A stretch of 64,000 bases of DNA from Planotetraspora silvatica (GTDB taxonomy: Bacteria; Actinomycetota; Actinomycetes; Streptosporangiales; Streptosporangiaceae): contig NZ_BOOQ01000052.1 of assembly GCF_016863315.1 (NCBI RefSeq), forward strand, positions 1 to 64,000, in the 5' to 3' direction. Made by a program: the position numbers and the translations under genes. The first letter of the stretch is position 1. Every line of letters begins with the position of its first letter. Positions 16,393 to 24,180 of this stretch are shown piece after piece. The notes below the pieces were generated by a model. It was given only the letters and a program-made list of their open reading frames with translations, searched no databases and had not been told where the DNA came from.

Positions 16393-17304
16393 CTATGAGC
16401 GGGCCGCGTTCCGCCGGAATCGGGCGGGAGTGGTGGCCGTCGCCGTACGGAATGCTCGGCCGAAGGCCGACTCCGACCGGTAGCCGACCTCGGCGGCGAC
16501 GGCGGCGACCGGCCGGTCGCCGCCGGTGAGAAGTTCGGCCGCGGTCATCATCCGGATGCGGGTGAGGAAGTCTCCGACGGTCATGCCCGTGGCGCGGGTG
16601 AAGTGGCGGATGAAGGTGGCGCGCGACATCGAGGCGAGCCGGGCGAAGCCGGCGATGGTCCAGTCGTGTCCGGGGTCGCGGAGCACGGCGTCGATGACCG
16701 TCCTCAGGCGCTCGTCGTCGACGGCCGTCCAGAGGGTGTCGCCGGCGAGGCGGCGGTTCGACGTGCTGCGCAGGACCATCGCGAGCAGCGCGTCGCACAA
16801 GGAGATCACGATCGCCTCCGTGCCCGGGCCGTCGTTCTGCGCCTCACTGCGCATCAGTGCGCTCAGCATCCGCACGGGTTCGCTCGATTCGGCGCCAAAG
16901 GACACGTGCAGGGGGTCGGGCAGGGTCTCGAAGAGCAGTCCGCCGGCGCCCGGACCGAACGCGTAGTGGCCGCAGAACAGATCGATCTCGCTCTCGGCGC
17001 CCTGGCTACGCGCGGTCGGGAACGCGACGCCGGCATCTTCGACCACCGGCCCCGGGCGGCCCACGCCGAGTGTGCGGACGCGGTGCGCCGCCCCCCTCGG
17101 CAGCAGCACGACGTCCCCGGGCCGCAGATCGATGCTCCGATCGGCCAGTTCCAGGGTGCAGCCGCCCTCGAGGAGGAGGTGGAAGGGCGCCTCGCCCGCA
17201 GGACGTACGGGATTGTCGAGTGTCGAGTTGCCGGCGAGCAGGCAGCGCTTGTCGATGCCACCCCGCAGGCGGGCCAGGCGGATCAGATGACTTATCGAGT
17301 CCAT
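16393..17304 (-). CDS. AraC-family regulator, RclR-like (cupin plus HTH)
   Basis: 303 aa. The N-terminal cupin region (residues ~1-180) includes RGGIDKRCLLAG with C21, RPGDVVLLPRGAAHRV, and LFCGHYAFGPGAG with C111. Both cysteines fall in the same sequence contexts as the redox cysteines of E. coli RclR (GTIDKNC and a CG motif). The C-terminal ~120 residues hold two AraC HTH units (WTIAGFARLASMSRATFIRH, VAAVAAEVGYRSESAFGRAF). RclR senses reactive chlorine species and activates rclA. The divergent neighbour here encodes an RclA-like enzyme, with 80 bases between likely starts. Identity is inferred from alignment by eye. Confidence 0.85.
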   Translation of the reverse strand: MDSISHLIRLARLRGGIDKRCLLAGNSTLDNPVRPAGEAPFHLLLEGGCTLELADRSIDLRPGDVVLLPRGAAHRVRTLGVGRPGPVVEDAGVAFPTARSQGAESEIDLFCGHYAFGPGAGGLLFETLPDPLHVSFGAESSEPVRMLSALMRSEAQNDGPGTEAIVISLCDALLAMVLRSTSNRRLAGDTLWTAVDDERLRTVIDAVLRDPGHDWTIAGFARLASMSRATFIRHFTRATGMTVGDFLTRIRMMTAAELLTGGDRPVAAVAAEVGYRSESAFGRAFRTATATTPARFRRNAARS

Positions 17305-17384
17305 GATACTTCCGCGATAGAAACTGAGACTTCATCGCCTTGTCGGCTCGCTCGTTCGACATGGATTCTAGATGTGTGAACGAA

Positions 17385-18761
17385 ATGAGCACCGCTTTGA
17401 ACGTCGACGTCCTGGTGATCGGGTTCGGCAAGGGCGGCAAGACGCTCGCCGCGACGATGGGCCGGCTGGGCAAACGTGTCGTGATGGTCGAGCAGTCCGA
17501 CCGGATGTACGGCGGCACCTGCATCAACATCGGGTGCGTGCCGACCAAGGCGCTGGTCCATCGCGCCGAGTCGCGCCGCCGGGACGACACGGCACAGGAG
17601 TGGTACGAGCAGGCCGTCGGCGCCGTGGAACAGCTGACCACCCTGCTTCGCGGCAAGAACTTCCAGATGCTGGACACGATCGACACCGTGACGGTCGTCA
17701 CCGGCCGCGCACGGTTCGTCGACCCCAAGACCGTCGAGGTCAGCGCCGGCGCCGACCGGCTCACGATCAGCGCGGAGACGATCGTCGTCAACACCGGGTC
17801 CGAACCGGTGATCCCGGAGATCCCCGGCCTGCGCACCAGCAAGTACGCCACGACCAGCACCGATCTGATCAGCACGACAGAGTTGCCCCGGCGGCTCGCC
17901 GTCCTCGGCGGAGGCTACCTCGGCATCGAGTTCGCCGCGATGTACCGCCGGTTCGGCGCCGAGGTCACCGTCTTGGAGGTCGCCCCGCAGATCTTGCGGC
18001 GCGAGGACGACGACGTGGCCGCGGCGGCCGTCGGCATCCTTCTCGGCCAGGGCATCACCCTCGTCACCGGAGCGCGGGTCACCGAGGTCCGCGACGGGGA
18101 CGGCGGCGCGACCGTCGTCTACGAGAAGGACGGTCAGCGGCTCACGCTGGAAGCCGACAGCGTCCTCGTCGCCACCGGCCGCTCGCCGGCCACCCGCGGC
18201 CTCGGTCTCGAGGCAGCCGGAATCCGCACCACCGGCCGCGGAGCGATCGAGGTCGACGAACATCTGCGCACCAGCCGGCCGCACGTCTTCGCGGTCGGCG
18301 ACGTGAACGGAGGTCCGCAGTTCACCTACATCTCGCTGGACGACAACCGCATAGTCGCCGACCAGTTGATCGGCACCGGTGCCCGATCCACGGCGGACCG
18401 GCAGGCGGTCCCGCACACCCTGTTCATGACGCCGCCGCTGTCCACGGTCGGGCTCACAGAACGGCAGGCACGTGACCGGGGGCACACGGTGAAGATCGCA
18501 AGCAAGCCGATCGCGGAGATCGCCGCGATGCCTCGCGCCAGGATCGTCGAGGAGACCCGCGGACTGATGAAGTTCGTCATCGACGCCGGCACCGACCGGA
18601 TCCTCGGCGCGGCCCTGCTCGGCGTCGACTCGCAGGAGCTCATCAACACGGTCGCCCTCGCCATGCGCCACGCGGTGACGGCGGCCGAGCTCCGCGACAC
18701 CATCTACACCCACCCCAGCTCGACCGAGGGATTCAACGAGGTCCTCGCCGCGGCCTCGTGA
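17385..18761 (+). CDS. rclA: RclA-like FAD-dependent pyridine nucleotide-disulfide oxidoreductase
   Basis: About 458 aa from ATG 17385 (MSTALNVDVLVIGFGKGGKT, matching the usual start). ATG 17361 in frame is an alternative. FAD-binding GFGKGGK is followed by the redox-active pair C46-C51 in GGTCINIGCVPTKAL, the NAD(P)H site VLGGGYLGIEFA, the second FAD motif HVFAVGDVNG, and a C-terminal dimerisation domain with the YTHPSSTEGFNE motif. RclA reduces hypothiocyanous acid and protects against reactive chlorine in enterobacteria. Pairing with an RclR-like regulator supports that role here. Confidence 0.85.
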   Translation: MSTALNVDVLVIGFGKGGKTLAATMGRLGKRVVMVEQSDRMYGGTCINIGCVPTKALVHRAESRRRDDTAQEWYEQAVGAVEQLTTLLRGKNFQMLDTIDTVTVVTGRARFVDPKTVEVSAGADRLTISAETIVVNTGSEPVIPEIPGLRTSKYATTSTDLISTTELPRRLAVLGGGYLGIEFAAMYRRFGAEVTVLEVAPQILRREDDDVAAAAVGILLGQGITLVTGARVTEVRDGDGGATVVYEKDGQRLTLEADSVLVATGRSPATRGLGLEAAGIRTTGRGAIEVDEHLRTSRPHVFAVGDVNGGPQFTYISLDDNRIVADQLIGTGARSTADRQAVPHTLFMTPPLSTVGLTERQARDRGHTVKIASKPIAEIAAMPRARIVEETRGLMKFVIDAGTDRILGAALLGVDSQELINTVALAMRHAVTAAELRDTIYTHPSSTEGFNEVLAAAS

Positions 18762-18776
18762 GACATGGCTCACGAG
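18755..18776. terminator. Terminator hairpin at the end of the RclA-like gene
   Basis: CTCGTGAG, a 6-base loop, then CTCACGAG form a perfect 8-bp stem that includes the stop codon of the oxidoreductase. It lies before the convergent acetyltransferase gene. Confidence 0.5.
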
Positions 18777-18827
18777 CTGCACTCCCCCGGCCGCCTGGGA
18801 CGTGTTTCATGACCGGCTCCGTGTGGC

Positions 18828-19376
18828 TCACACCTCGGGAAGGGAGGGATCGGGTTCCCAGGGGTTCGGTGCGGTGATGGACCAGCGTTCATGGTCGCGC
18901 CAGGCCCCGTCGATGTAGAGGTAGCCGGGTGACAGCCCTTCGTAACGGAAGCCCAGGCGCTGGGCCAGGGCCAGGGACGCCTTGTTCGCTGACTGAATGT
19001 TGGCCTCCAGCCGGTGGAGCCGCAGGTCGGTGAAGGCGTGCCGCAGGGTGACGGTAAGCCCGTCGGTCATGTAACCCTTCCCTGCGGACGGGGCGAAGGC
19101 CGCATAGCCGAGAGACGCGCCCTGGTAGCGGCCCCGGATGATCGAGTTGATGTTGACCATGCCGGCGGCTGCGCCGGTCTCCCGGACGCGGATCAGAAAG
19201 CCCAGGTTGGTGCCGTCGTCGAGGCGGCGCATCCAGACCTGGAACTCCTCCGCGGTCGCGGGCAGCCGCATCCATGGCCGGTGCAGCTCGGTGCTGGCCT
19301 GCACGAGCGAGCAGAACTCGTCCTGGTCGGAGAGGGTGAGCGGGCGCAGTTCGACCCGTGATGACATTTCGGACAC
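18828..19376 (-). CDS. GNAT-family N-acetyltransferase (RimJ/RimL type)
   Basis: 182 aa. It starts RVELRPLTLSDQDEFCSLVQ, carries the acetyl-CoA loop region GYAAFAPSAGKGYMTDGLTV at about residues 91-110, and ends with the typical LHRLEANIQSANKASLALAQ and RLGFRYEGLSPGYLYIDGAW. This is the ribosomal-protein-type N-acetyltransferase pattern, transferring acetyl from CoA to an N-terminus or small amine. The substrate is unknown. The start may be GTG 19376 or ATG 19367. Confidence 0.88.
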   Translation of the reverse strand: MSEMSSRVELRPLTLSDQDEFCSLVQASTELHRPWMRLPATAEEFQVWMRRLDDGTNLGFLIRVRETGAAAGMVNINSIIRGRYQGASLGYAAFAPSAGKGYMTDGLTVTLRHAFTDLRLHRLEANIQSANKASLALAQRLGFRYEGLSPGYLYIDGAWRDHERWSITAPNPWEPDPSLPEV

Positions 19377-19407
19377 GGGCCAACATTAGGGCCTGTCGTG
19401 AGTCAGT

Positions 19408-19425
19408 GGATCACCCGAGTGATCC
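19408..19425. terminator. Small hairpin after the SDR gene
   Basis: GGATCAC-ccga-GTGATCC forms a perfect 7-bp stem, 46 bases past the SDR stop (minus strand). It may instead belong to the adjoining transposase remnant. Confidence 0.3.
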
Positions 19426-19474
19426 CTATGACAAGCTCGCCGTACGCTACGAGGCGGCCCCGCACATCGCTCTA
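19415..19474 (+). pseudogene. IS5-type transposase C-terminal remnant
   Basis: One plus-strand frame reads YDKLAVRYEAAPHIAL, matching from memory the C-terminal motif of actinobacterial IS5-family transposases (RYDKLAVRYEA..HIA). Nothing upstream in that frame looks like transposase, so only ~16 codons survive. It abuts the stop codon of the SDR gene, marking an old insertion or deletion boundary. Confidence 0.5.
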
Positions 19475-20221
19475 GATCTGGGCGAACCCGCCGTCGACCG
19501 GCAGGTCGATTCCGTTGATGCCACTGGCATCGTCCGACGCCAGGAACGTGACGGCGGCGGCGACCTCGTCCGGCTGGATGTTGCGGCCGCCGGGCATCCC
19601 CGTCGCGAGGTGACCGAAGAACTCCTCGACGTCGAGGTCTCCGGCGAGGGCCGCGAGTCCGGGGGTTTCCGTGCGGCCGGGGCTGACCGCGTTGACACGG
19701 ATGCGGCGATCGGAAAGCTCCTGCATCCAGGAACGGACGAGGTTGCGGCCGGCGGCCTTCGTGGCCGCGTACACGCTGCGGCCCGGGCCGCCCTTCACCC
19801 CGTCCACGGAGGACGTGACGATGACCGCGCCGCCGTCCGTGATCAGCGGAAGCGCCTTCTCGACGGTGAGGACCAGGCCCTTGACGTTGATGTCCAGGTG
19901 GCGGTCCACGAGGTCCTCGGTGATGCCGCCCAGGCTGTGCCCCTGCAGGATCGAGGCGTTGGCGAACAGGATGTCGATCCTCCCCCGGGTCTCCCGTACG
20001 CGTGCGTAGAGGTGATCGAGGTCATCCGCATCGGACACGTCCGCCTGTACGGCGAGCACGTCGCCTCCGAGTTCCGCGACCGCCTTGTCGAGCTCCGTCT
20101 GCCGTCGGCCCGCGATGACGACGGAGGCCCCTTCCGCGAGGAATCGGCGGGCGGTGGCCAGACCGATTCCTGTCGACCCACCGGTGATGACGGCGGCCTT
20201 GCCCGCGAGAACTTCTGACAT
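19472..20221 (-). CDS. SDR-family oxidoreductase
   Basis: 249 aa, a complete classical short-chain dehydrogenase. The cofactor motif is TGGSTGIG (residues ~14-21), with IAGRR next to strand 2, which suggests NADP preference. The usual NNAG is replaced by FANAS. The catalytic S-Y-K appears as TSSVDGVKGG, then YAATK. The end is GINGIDLPVDGGFAQI. Substrate unknown. It is divergent from a TetR regulator with three copies of a palindromic operator between them, so it is almost certainly that regulator's target. Confidence 0.9.
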   Translation of the reverse strand: MSEVLAGKAAVITGGSTGIGLATARRFLAEGASVVIAGRRQTELDKAVAELGGDVLAVQADVSDADDLDHLYARVRETRGRIDILFANASILQGHSLGGITEDLVDRHLDINVKGLVLTVEKALPLITDGGAVIVTSSVDGVKGGPGRSVYAATKAAGRNLVRSWMQELSDRRIRVNAVSPGRTETPGLAALAGDLDVEEFFGHLATGMPGGRNIQPDEVAAAVTFLASDDASGINGIDLPVDGGFAQI

Positions 20222-20283
20222 GGTTCCTCCTTCGGCTCCGGCACGGACCGGCGTCGGTGCCGGTGGCTGAAGCAGCAGATGAT

Positions 20284-20312
20284 GGACCGATCGGTCCCGG
20301 ACCGATCGGTCC
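20284..20312. promoter_or_regulatory. Two tandem TetR operators
   Basis: The perfect palindrome GGACCGATCGGTCC occurs at 20284-20297 and again at 20299-20312, 15 bp centre to centre. Both lie in the divergent SDR/TetR intergenic region, closer to the SDR gene. Confidence 0.8.
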
Positions 20313-20350
20313 CATAGTGGACAGGACTCTGACCGAAGTCAACTTTTGAG

Positions 20351-20364
20351 GGACTGATCGGTCC
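20351..20364. promoter_or_regulatory. Third TetR operator
   Basis: GGACTGATCGGTCC, one mismatch from the two perfect copies upstream. It lies 11 bases before the TetR GTG start, where binding would block its own expression. Confidence 0.75.
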
Positions 20365-20374
20365 GCTAAGGTGG

Positions 20375-20971
20375 GTGCCGGAGGTGATCCGGTTGGCACG
20401 CAGGCCCGCACCCGACACGCGTGAGCGGATTCTCGACACCGCCGCCCTGCTGTTCTACGACCACGGCGTGCAAGCGGTGGGAATGCAGCAGATCATCGAC
20501 CGGGCGAAGTGCGGAAAGAGCCTGCTCTACCGCGAGTTCCCCAGCAAGGCCGAATTGGTCGCGGAGTATCTGGAGCGCGCGAGGCGGGATTTCGGGCGAC
20601 AGTACGCGGAAGCCGACGATCACGCGGGGAGCGACCCCTCGGCACGGTTGATCGCCTTCGTGGAGGCGATGGCCGAAGGCGTCCAGTCGCCCGACTATCG
20701 CGGTTGCCCCTTCCGTAACTACCTGGCGGAAGTAGCCGACCACGACGACTCCGCCGGCCGGATCGCGACGGGGTACCTGCTCGACACTCGTGCGCGGATC
20801 GAGAACTTCGTCGCCGATATGAACGTCGCCGCCCCCGACGTCCTGGCGGAGCGTATCTGGCTGATCGTCGAAGGCCTGCACACCGCGGCGGCGCATCCGG
20901 GCGGTGGACGAGCCGCGGATGTCGCCCTGTCACTCGTCCGGGAACTCGTCCGCGACGCGATGAGGGTTTGA
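20375..20971 (+). CDS. TetR-family transcriptional repressor
   Basis: 198 aa from a GTG at 20375; GTG 20384 is possible. The HTH lies at residues ~15-60 (TRERILDTAALLFYDHGVQA, then VGMQQIIDRAKCGKSLLYRE and FPSKAEL). The C-terminal ligand domain contains RGCPFRNYLAEVAD, common in TetR proteins that control SDR or quinone-type reductases. The three GGACCGATCGGTCC-type sites upstream indicate autorepression and control of the divergent SDR gene. The ligand is unknown. Confidence 0.9.
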   Translation: MPEVIRLARRPAPDTRERILDTAALLFYDHGVQAVGMQQIIDRAKCGKSLLYREFPSKAELVAEYLERARRDFGRQYAEADDHAGSDPSARLIAFVEAMAEGVQSPDYRGCPFRNYLAEVADHDDSAGRIATGYLLDTRARIENFVADMNVAAPDVLAERIWLIVEGLHTAAAHPGGGRAADVALSLVRELVRDAMRV

Positions 20972-20979
20972 CGACCGAC

Positions 20980-21240
20980 CGGCGGATCACTCGTTGTGCA
21001 GCACCGCCGCGATGGTCAGCCGCGCCGCCGACCGGGCCGGGAGGTACGCGCCGAGCATCGCTCGAAGTCCTGACACTCATGGGCCGTGGCCTGTCCAACG
21101 CCGAACTCGCCCGCGCACTGACGCTCAGCGAGGCCACCGTGAAGACCCACGTCGCACGCACCTTCGCCAAGCTCGCCCTCAGGGACCGCGCTCAAGCCGT
21201 CGTCCTCGCCTACGAGACCGGGCTGGTCTCCCCCGGGGAC
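20980..21240 (+). pseudogene. Truncated LuxR/NarL-type DNA-binding domain
   Basis: In one frame, residues matching a complete LuxR HTH are seen at 21058-21240: EVLTLMGRGLSNAELARALT, then LSEATVKTHVARTFAKLALR and DRAQAVVLAYETGLV. A degraded linker (TDRRITRCAAPPRW) precedes it. The receiver domain of a NarL-type response regulator is missing, and no start codon fits. The frame runs on without a stop into the palindromic repeat. It is a remnant left between the TetR gene and the HxlR gene. Confidence 0.65.
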
Positions 21241-21291
21241 GGAGTCCCACCCTCCGGCCGATCAACGGCCGGCGGCCTGCGCAGGCATGGG

Positions 21292-21346
21292 CCGGTTTTC
21301 GATTCTCACGGAATCCTGGACGACTTCCGTGAGGATCGAAAATCGG
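21292..21346 (-). repeat. Palindromic repeat, copy 1
   Basis: Two 22-bp arms (21292-21313 and 21325-21346) pair with only two mismatches, both able to form G-U pairs in RNA, around an 11-base loop. Read on the minus strand, the arm end and loop are CTCACGGAAGTCGTCCAGGA. Copy 2 at 28090-28134 shares this arm and loop. It lies in the space between the LuxR remnant and the convergent HxlR gene. Confidence 0.7.
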
Positions 21347-21407
21347 ATGCCGTGCAAGAGGACCCTCCCGCGCCCGCGTCACGGTGTGAACCGGGCCGGA
21401 TGAATGG

Positions 21408-21905
21408 TCAGCCGCTCTGCGGGTCGGCCCAATCGCCGTGTGCAACTATCGCGAGGTCCTCAAGCTCGAGATCCCTCCCGGATGCGGTGCGCGGGCCGAT
21501 CACGACCGGCTCACCGGTGCCTCGTTCGACCAGGCGCAGTGGCCCGCCGCCCTCACCCTGCAGGTGCTTGTTGCCCCACTGCATGAGCGCGAATACGGCA
21601 GGGACCAGATCTCTGCCCTTCTCGGTCAGGAGGTATTCGTGGCGGCTCCGCTTACCCGGCTCCTGATAGGGCCGCCTGACGAACAAGCCGATGTCGGTCA
21701 GTTCCTTGAGCCGCGTCGCGACGATCGCGTCAGTGATCTTCGTGCGCCGGGCGAAGTCGTCGAACCGGGTTGTCCCGTAGAAGGCCTCGCGGAGAATCAG
21801 CATCGACGACCGCGTGCCGATGACGTCCATCGACTTTCCGATCGAGCAGTTTTCCAGCCGCCACGTACTCCGATCGGCCAGAACACCTTCAAACGTGAGC
21901 GACAT
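21408..21905 (-). CDS. HxlR-family winged-helix regulator
   Basis: 165 aa from ATG 21905, preceded by GGGGAAG. The HxlR pattern is clear: LENCSIGKSMDVIGTRSSML, ILREAFYGTTRFDDFARRTK, then IVATRLKELTDIGLFVRRPY and YLLTEKGRDLVPAVFALMQW. The family-typical cysteine is C20 in ENCSIG, which in some members senses thiol stress. The ~50-residue tail is less conserved. It is the second gene after the NAD-binding protein on the same strand (52-base gap) and may regulate it. Confidence 0.88.
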   Translation of the reverse strand: MSLTFEGVLADRSTWRLENCSIGKSMDVIGTRSSMLILREAFYGTTRFDDFARRTKITDAIVATRLKELTDIGLFVRRPYQEPGKRSRHEYLLTEKGRDLVPAVFALMQWGNKHLQGEGGGPLRLVERGTGEPVVIGPRTASGRDLELEDLAIVAHGDWADPQSG

Positions 21906-21957
21906 GACTTCCCCTGACCATGCAATCGAATGGTTCCGACGGACGGATCGCGATCGG

Positions 21958-22539
21958 CTAGTCGGTGATGACGACGACGCCCGACGGCTCGTCCAGCAGT
22001 TCCACCGTGCGGTCGGCGGCCCGATCGATCTGGACGCGAGGCTCCGCGGGGATCTGCTGTTCGTTGTAGGTGCTGGGCCCGTAGAACTGCCCATAGCTCA
22101 GCACGACGCCGCCCTCGGCGAGGACGGAACGTTCCAGCTCGGCGACGGCCAGGGCGTCGGGTCCGTCAGGCAACTGCCAGGCGACGGTTTGAGCCAGGAT
22201 CTTCGGCGATCCGCTCTGCCGTGCCGCCTCGATCAGATTCCGGTTGCCCTCGGTCCGGATGCGGGCGTTCAGCTCCACGTGATCACCGATCTTCTCCACC
22301 TCGTCCGGCAGATCGGTCAGCTCGTTCAAAATGACGTCCGGATTGAAGTCGCGAACCGCCTGGATCAATGCGTCCCGGTCGAAGACGTCACACAGAATCG
22401 GCTCGGCGCCGAGCCGAGCCAGCAAATCCGTCTTGCTGGACGAGCGCGTCATGCCGCCGACCACGTGCCCCGCCTGAACCAGCCGAGGAATCAGCCGCTG
22501 CCCGATCACGCCGGACGCACCGGCAAGAAATATCCTCAT
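21958..22539 (-). CDS. NAD(P)-binding epimerase-like protein, short
   Basis: 193 aa. The N-terminal Rossmann motif is IFLAGASGVIGQRLIPRLVQ, followed by VVGGMTRSSSK and VILNELTDLPD. It ends at GVVVITD. Relatives in the atypical/extended SDR family are commonly 250-300 aa, so the C-terminal substrate domain is probably truncated, although no frameshifted continuation is seen. It would bind NAD(P); activity is uncertain. ATG 22539 follows AGGGGGGAT. It is in an operon with the HxlR regulator. Confidence 0.7.
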   Translation of the reverse strand: MRIFLAGASGVIGQRLIPRLVQAGHVVGGMTRSSSKTDLLARLGAEPILCDVFDRDALIQAVRDFNPDVILNELTDLPDEVEKIGDHVELNARIRTEGNRNLIEAARQSGSPKILAQTVAWQLPDGPDALAVAELERSVLAEGGVVLSYGQFYGPSTYNEQQIPAEPRVQIDRAADRTVELLDEPSGVVVITD

Positions 22540-22618
22540 GATCCCCCCTGACTTTATGATTTAGTAGTTAGAACCTAGACACTGCCTCCTATGGGGTCAA
22601 GTCAGGTCCATTTCCGAT

Positions 22619-22783
22619 TCAGGCGTTGTAGCCGCCGTGGGCGTCCAGCACCGCGCCCGTCACGTACGACGCGGCGGGGCTCGCCAGGAAGACGATCGCG
22701 GCGGCGATCTCGTCGGGGTGGCCCATGCGCCGCAGGGACAGCGAACCGAGCATGGCCTTGAGGGTCTCGGGGTCCGGCGGCTC
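22619..22783 (-). pseudogene. C-terminal remnant of an SDR gene
   Basis: The minus strand reads ETLKAMLGSLSLRRMGHPDE, then IAAAIVFLASPAASYVTGAV and LDAHGGYNA before the TGA at 22621-22619. This is the end of a classical SDR. An in-frame TAG lies just upstream and the catalytic half is absent, so it is a fragment. It is not closely similar to the intact SDR at 19472-20221. Confidence 0.7.
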
Positions 22784-22918
22784 CTAGTGCCACGCCAGGC
22801 GAGCCCCATCGCCTGTTCGAAGGCCCACACTCTTTTCACCCTGCCCCGGCCTTGCGCAGGGGGACGTCGGTGCTGGGCGGGGTGCCGAAACGGCCCACGA
22901 GGTCGACGGGCAGCGTGG

Positions 22919-24013
22919 TCAGGAGACGAGGGTTCTGCAGTGCTTCCATGCGAGTTCGAGAACGGCCGCGCCGGCCGCCTGCATCGGCTCGTGATGGACG
23001 TACCGGCTCACCGAGTCGTCATCGAACGGGATGCCCTTCGCGCCGATGACCCGTCCTTCTTCGTTCGAGGTGGCGATGTCGCCGAAGACGGCGTCGAAGG
23101 TGCTCGCCTCGATCACCGTGACCGCCAGGATGTCCGTGGCGAAGGTGAGGGGGTCCACTCCGACGCCCAGGGCGAAGGACCGCAGCCGGTCGTCCTCACG
23201 GGCGTCGGTCAACTGCCGGTAGAGCGGCCAGGTCTCGTAGTCGAAGGCGGCGCCGTACACCTCCGATCGCTGGAGGAACTCCTCGGCGTACTCGCGGACC
23301 ACGCACTTCCACAGGTCGAAGTCGGCGGTCTCCGCGTGGGGGTCCTCCTCGGCCGGTTGGAACACTCCTACAGGCATGACCTGGTAGAGCCCGCCCCCGT
23401 GCGCGACCCGGGCGGGGTCACGCCAGTGGAGCACGAACGTCATGGCTCCGGTGTGGCTGTCGCGCCGCAACGTCAGCATGGACACCGCGGGCAGCGCGAC
23501 CCGGGAGCCCAGGCGGGTGGGGTCGGCGACGAGCCCGCGGAAGGGCAGCCCGGTCTCATTCAGGAGCCTGGCCGCCGCGAACTCGTGGGCGACGGTCTCG
23601 CCGACGTCGATGCCGTCGAAGTAGTGGCCGCGGGTGAAGCTCATCTCCGGCCAGGCCACATCGAGCAGGCGGTAGCACGTGCGGTTCTCGAACAGCTTGG
23701 GCCGGTCCAGAGCCTCCATCGCCTGGGCGTACGACGAGATGCCCGGCGGGAGCACGGACCTGGCCTCCGCTTCGTGACCGGTCACGGCCGCGGGAGCAGG
23801 CCGGTCGACCCATCGCAGGCCGATCCGATGAAGCTCGACGGGCTGAGCCGGCGTCCATTCCTGCCTGGTCAGCAGGTGCGTCGATCCGACCTTGGGCAGA
23901 TCGGGATAGAGCCGGTCGGCGGCTCGGGCGAGCTCGTGACGGTGCTCGTTGAGGTGGCGACGAACGTCACGCCAGGCCGAGGGGGATCTGTGCGACTGCT
24001 CGCTCACGTTCAT
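22919..24013 (-). CDS. Conserved actinobacterial protein of unknown function
   Basis: 364 aa from ATG 24013, with AGGAG five bases upstream. An N-terminal helical region (WRDVRRHLNEHRHELARAAD) leads to a larger domain with GLVADPTRLGSRVALPAVSM, FVLHWRDPARVAHGGGLYQV and DLWKCVVREYAEEFL. The last stretches resemble domains found behind HTH motifs in some actinobacterial regulators and faintly recall a Nudix REx2EE motif, but the helix-turn-helix is not evident. No function assigned. It is divergent from the formylglutamate amidohydrolase gene. Confidence 0.75.
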   Translation of the reverse strand: MNVSEQSHRSPSAWRDVRRHLNEHRHELARAADRLYPDLPKVGSTHLLTRQEWTPAQPVELHRIGLRWVDRPAPAAVTGHEAEARSVLPPGISSYAQAMEALDRPKLFENRTCYRLLDVAWPEMSFTRGHYFDGIDVGETVAHEFAAARLLNETGLPFRGLVADPTRLGSRVALPAVSMLTLRRDSHTGAMTFVLHWRDPARVAHGGGLYQVMPVGVFQPAEEDPHAETADFDLWKCVVREYAEEFLQRSEVYGAAFDYETWPLYRQLTDAREDDRLRSFALGVGVDPLTFATDILAVTVIEASTFDAVFGDIATSNEEGRVIGAKGIPFDDDSVSRYVHHEPMQAAGAAVLELAWKHCRTLVS

Positions 24014-24180
24014 CGGTGCTCCTGGGAGAAAGGAGTATGGCTGCCGTCCGAACCCTACGACGACCGACGACTCGGTCCCGGATCCGCGTCCTCCACGCGG
24101 GTCGGGCCCGGCGCGCGCCCGGTCGTCGATCACCGCCTCGTCCGGAAGGACGCGACGGTCAGGACGGGTACGGTGACCCC

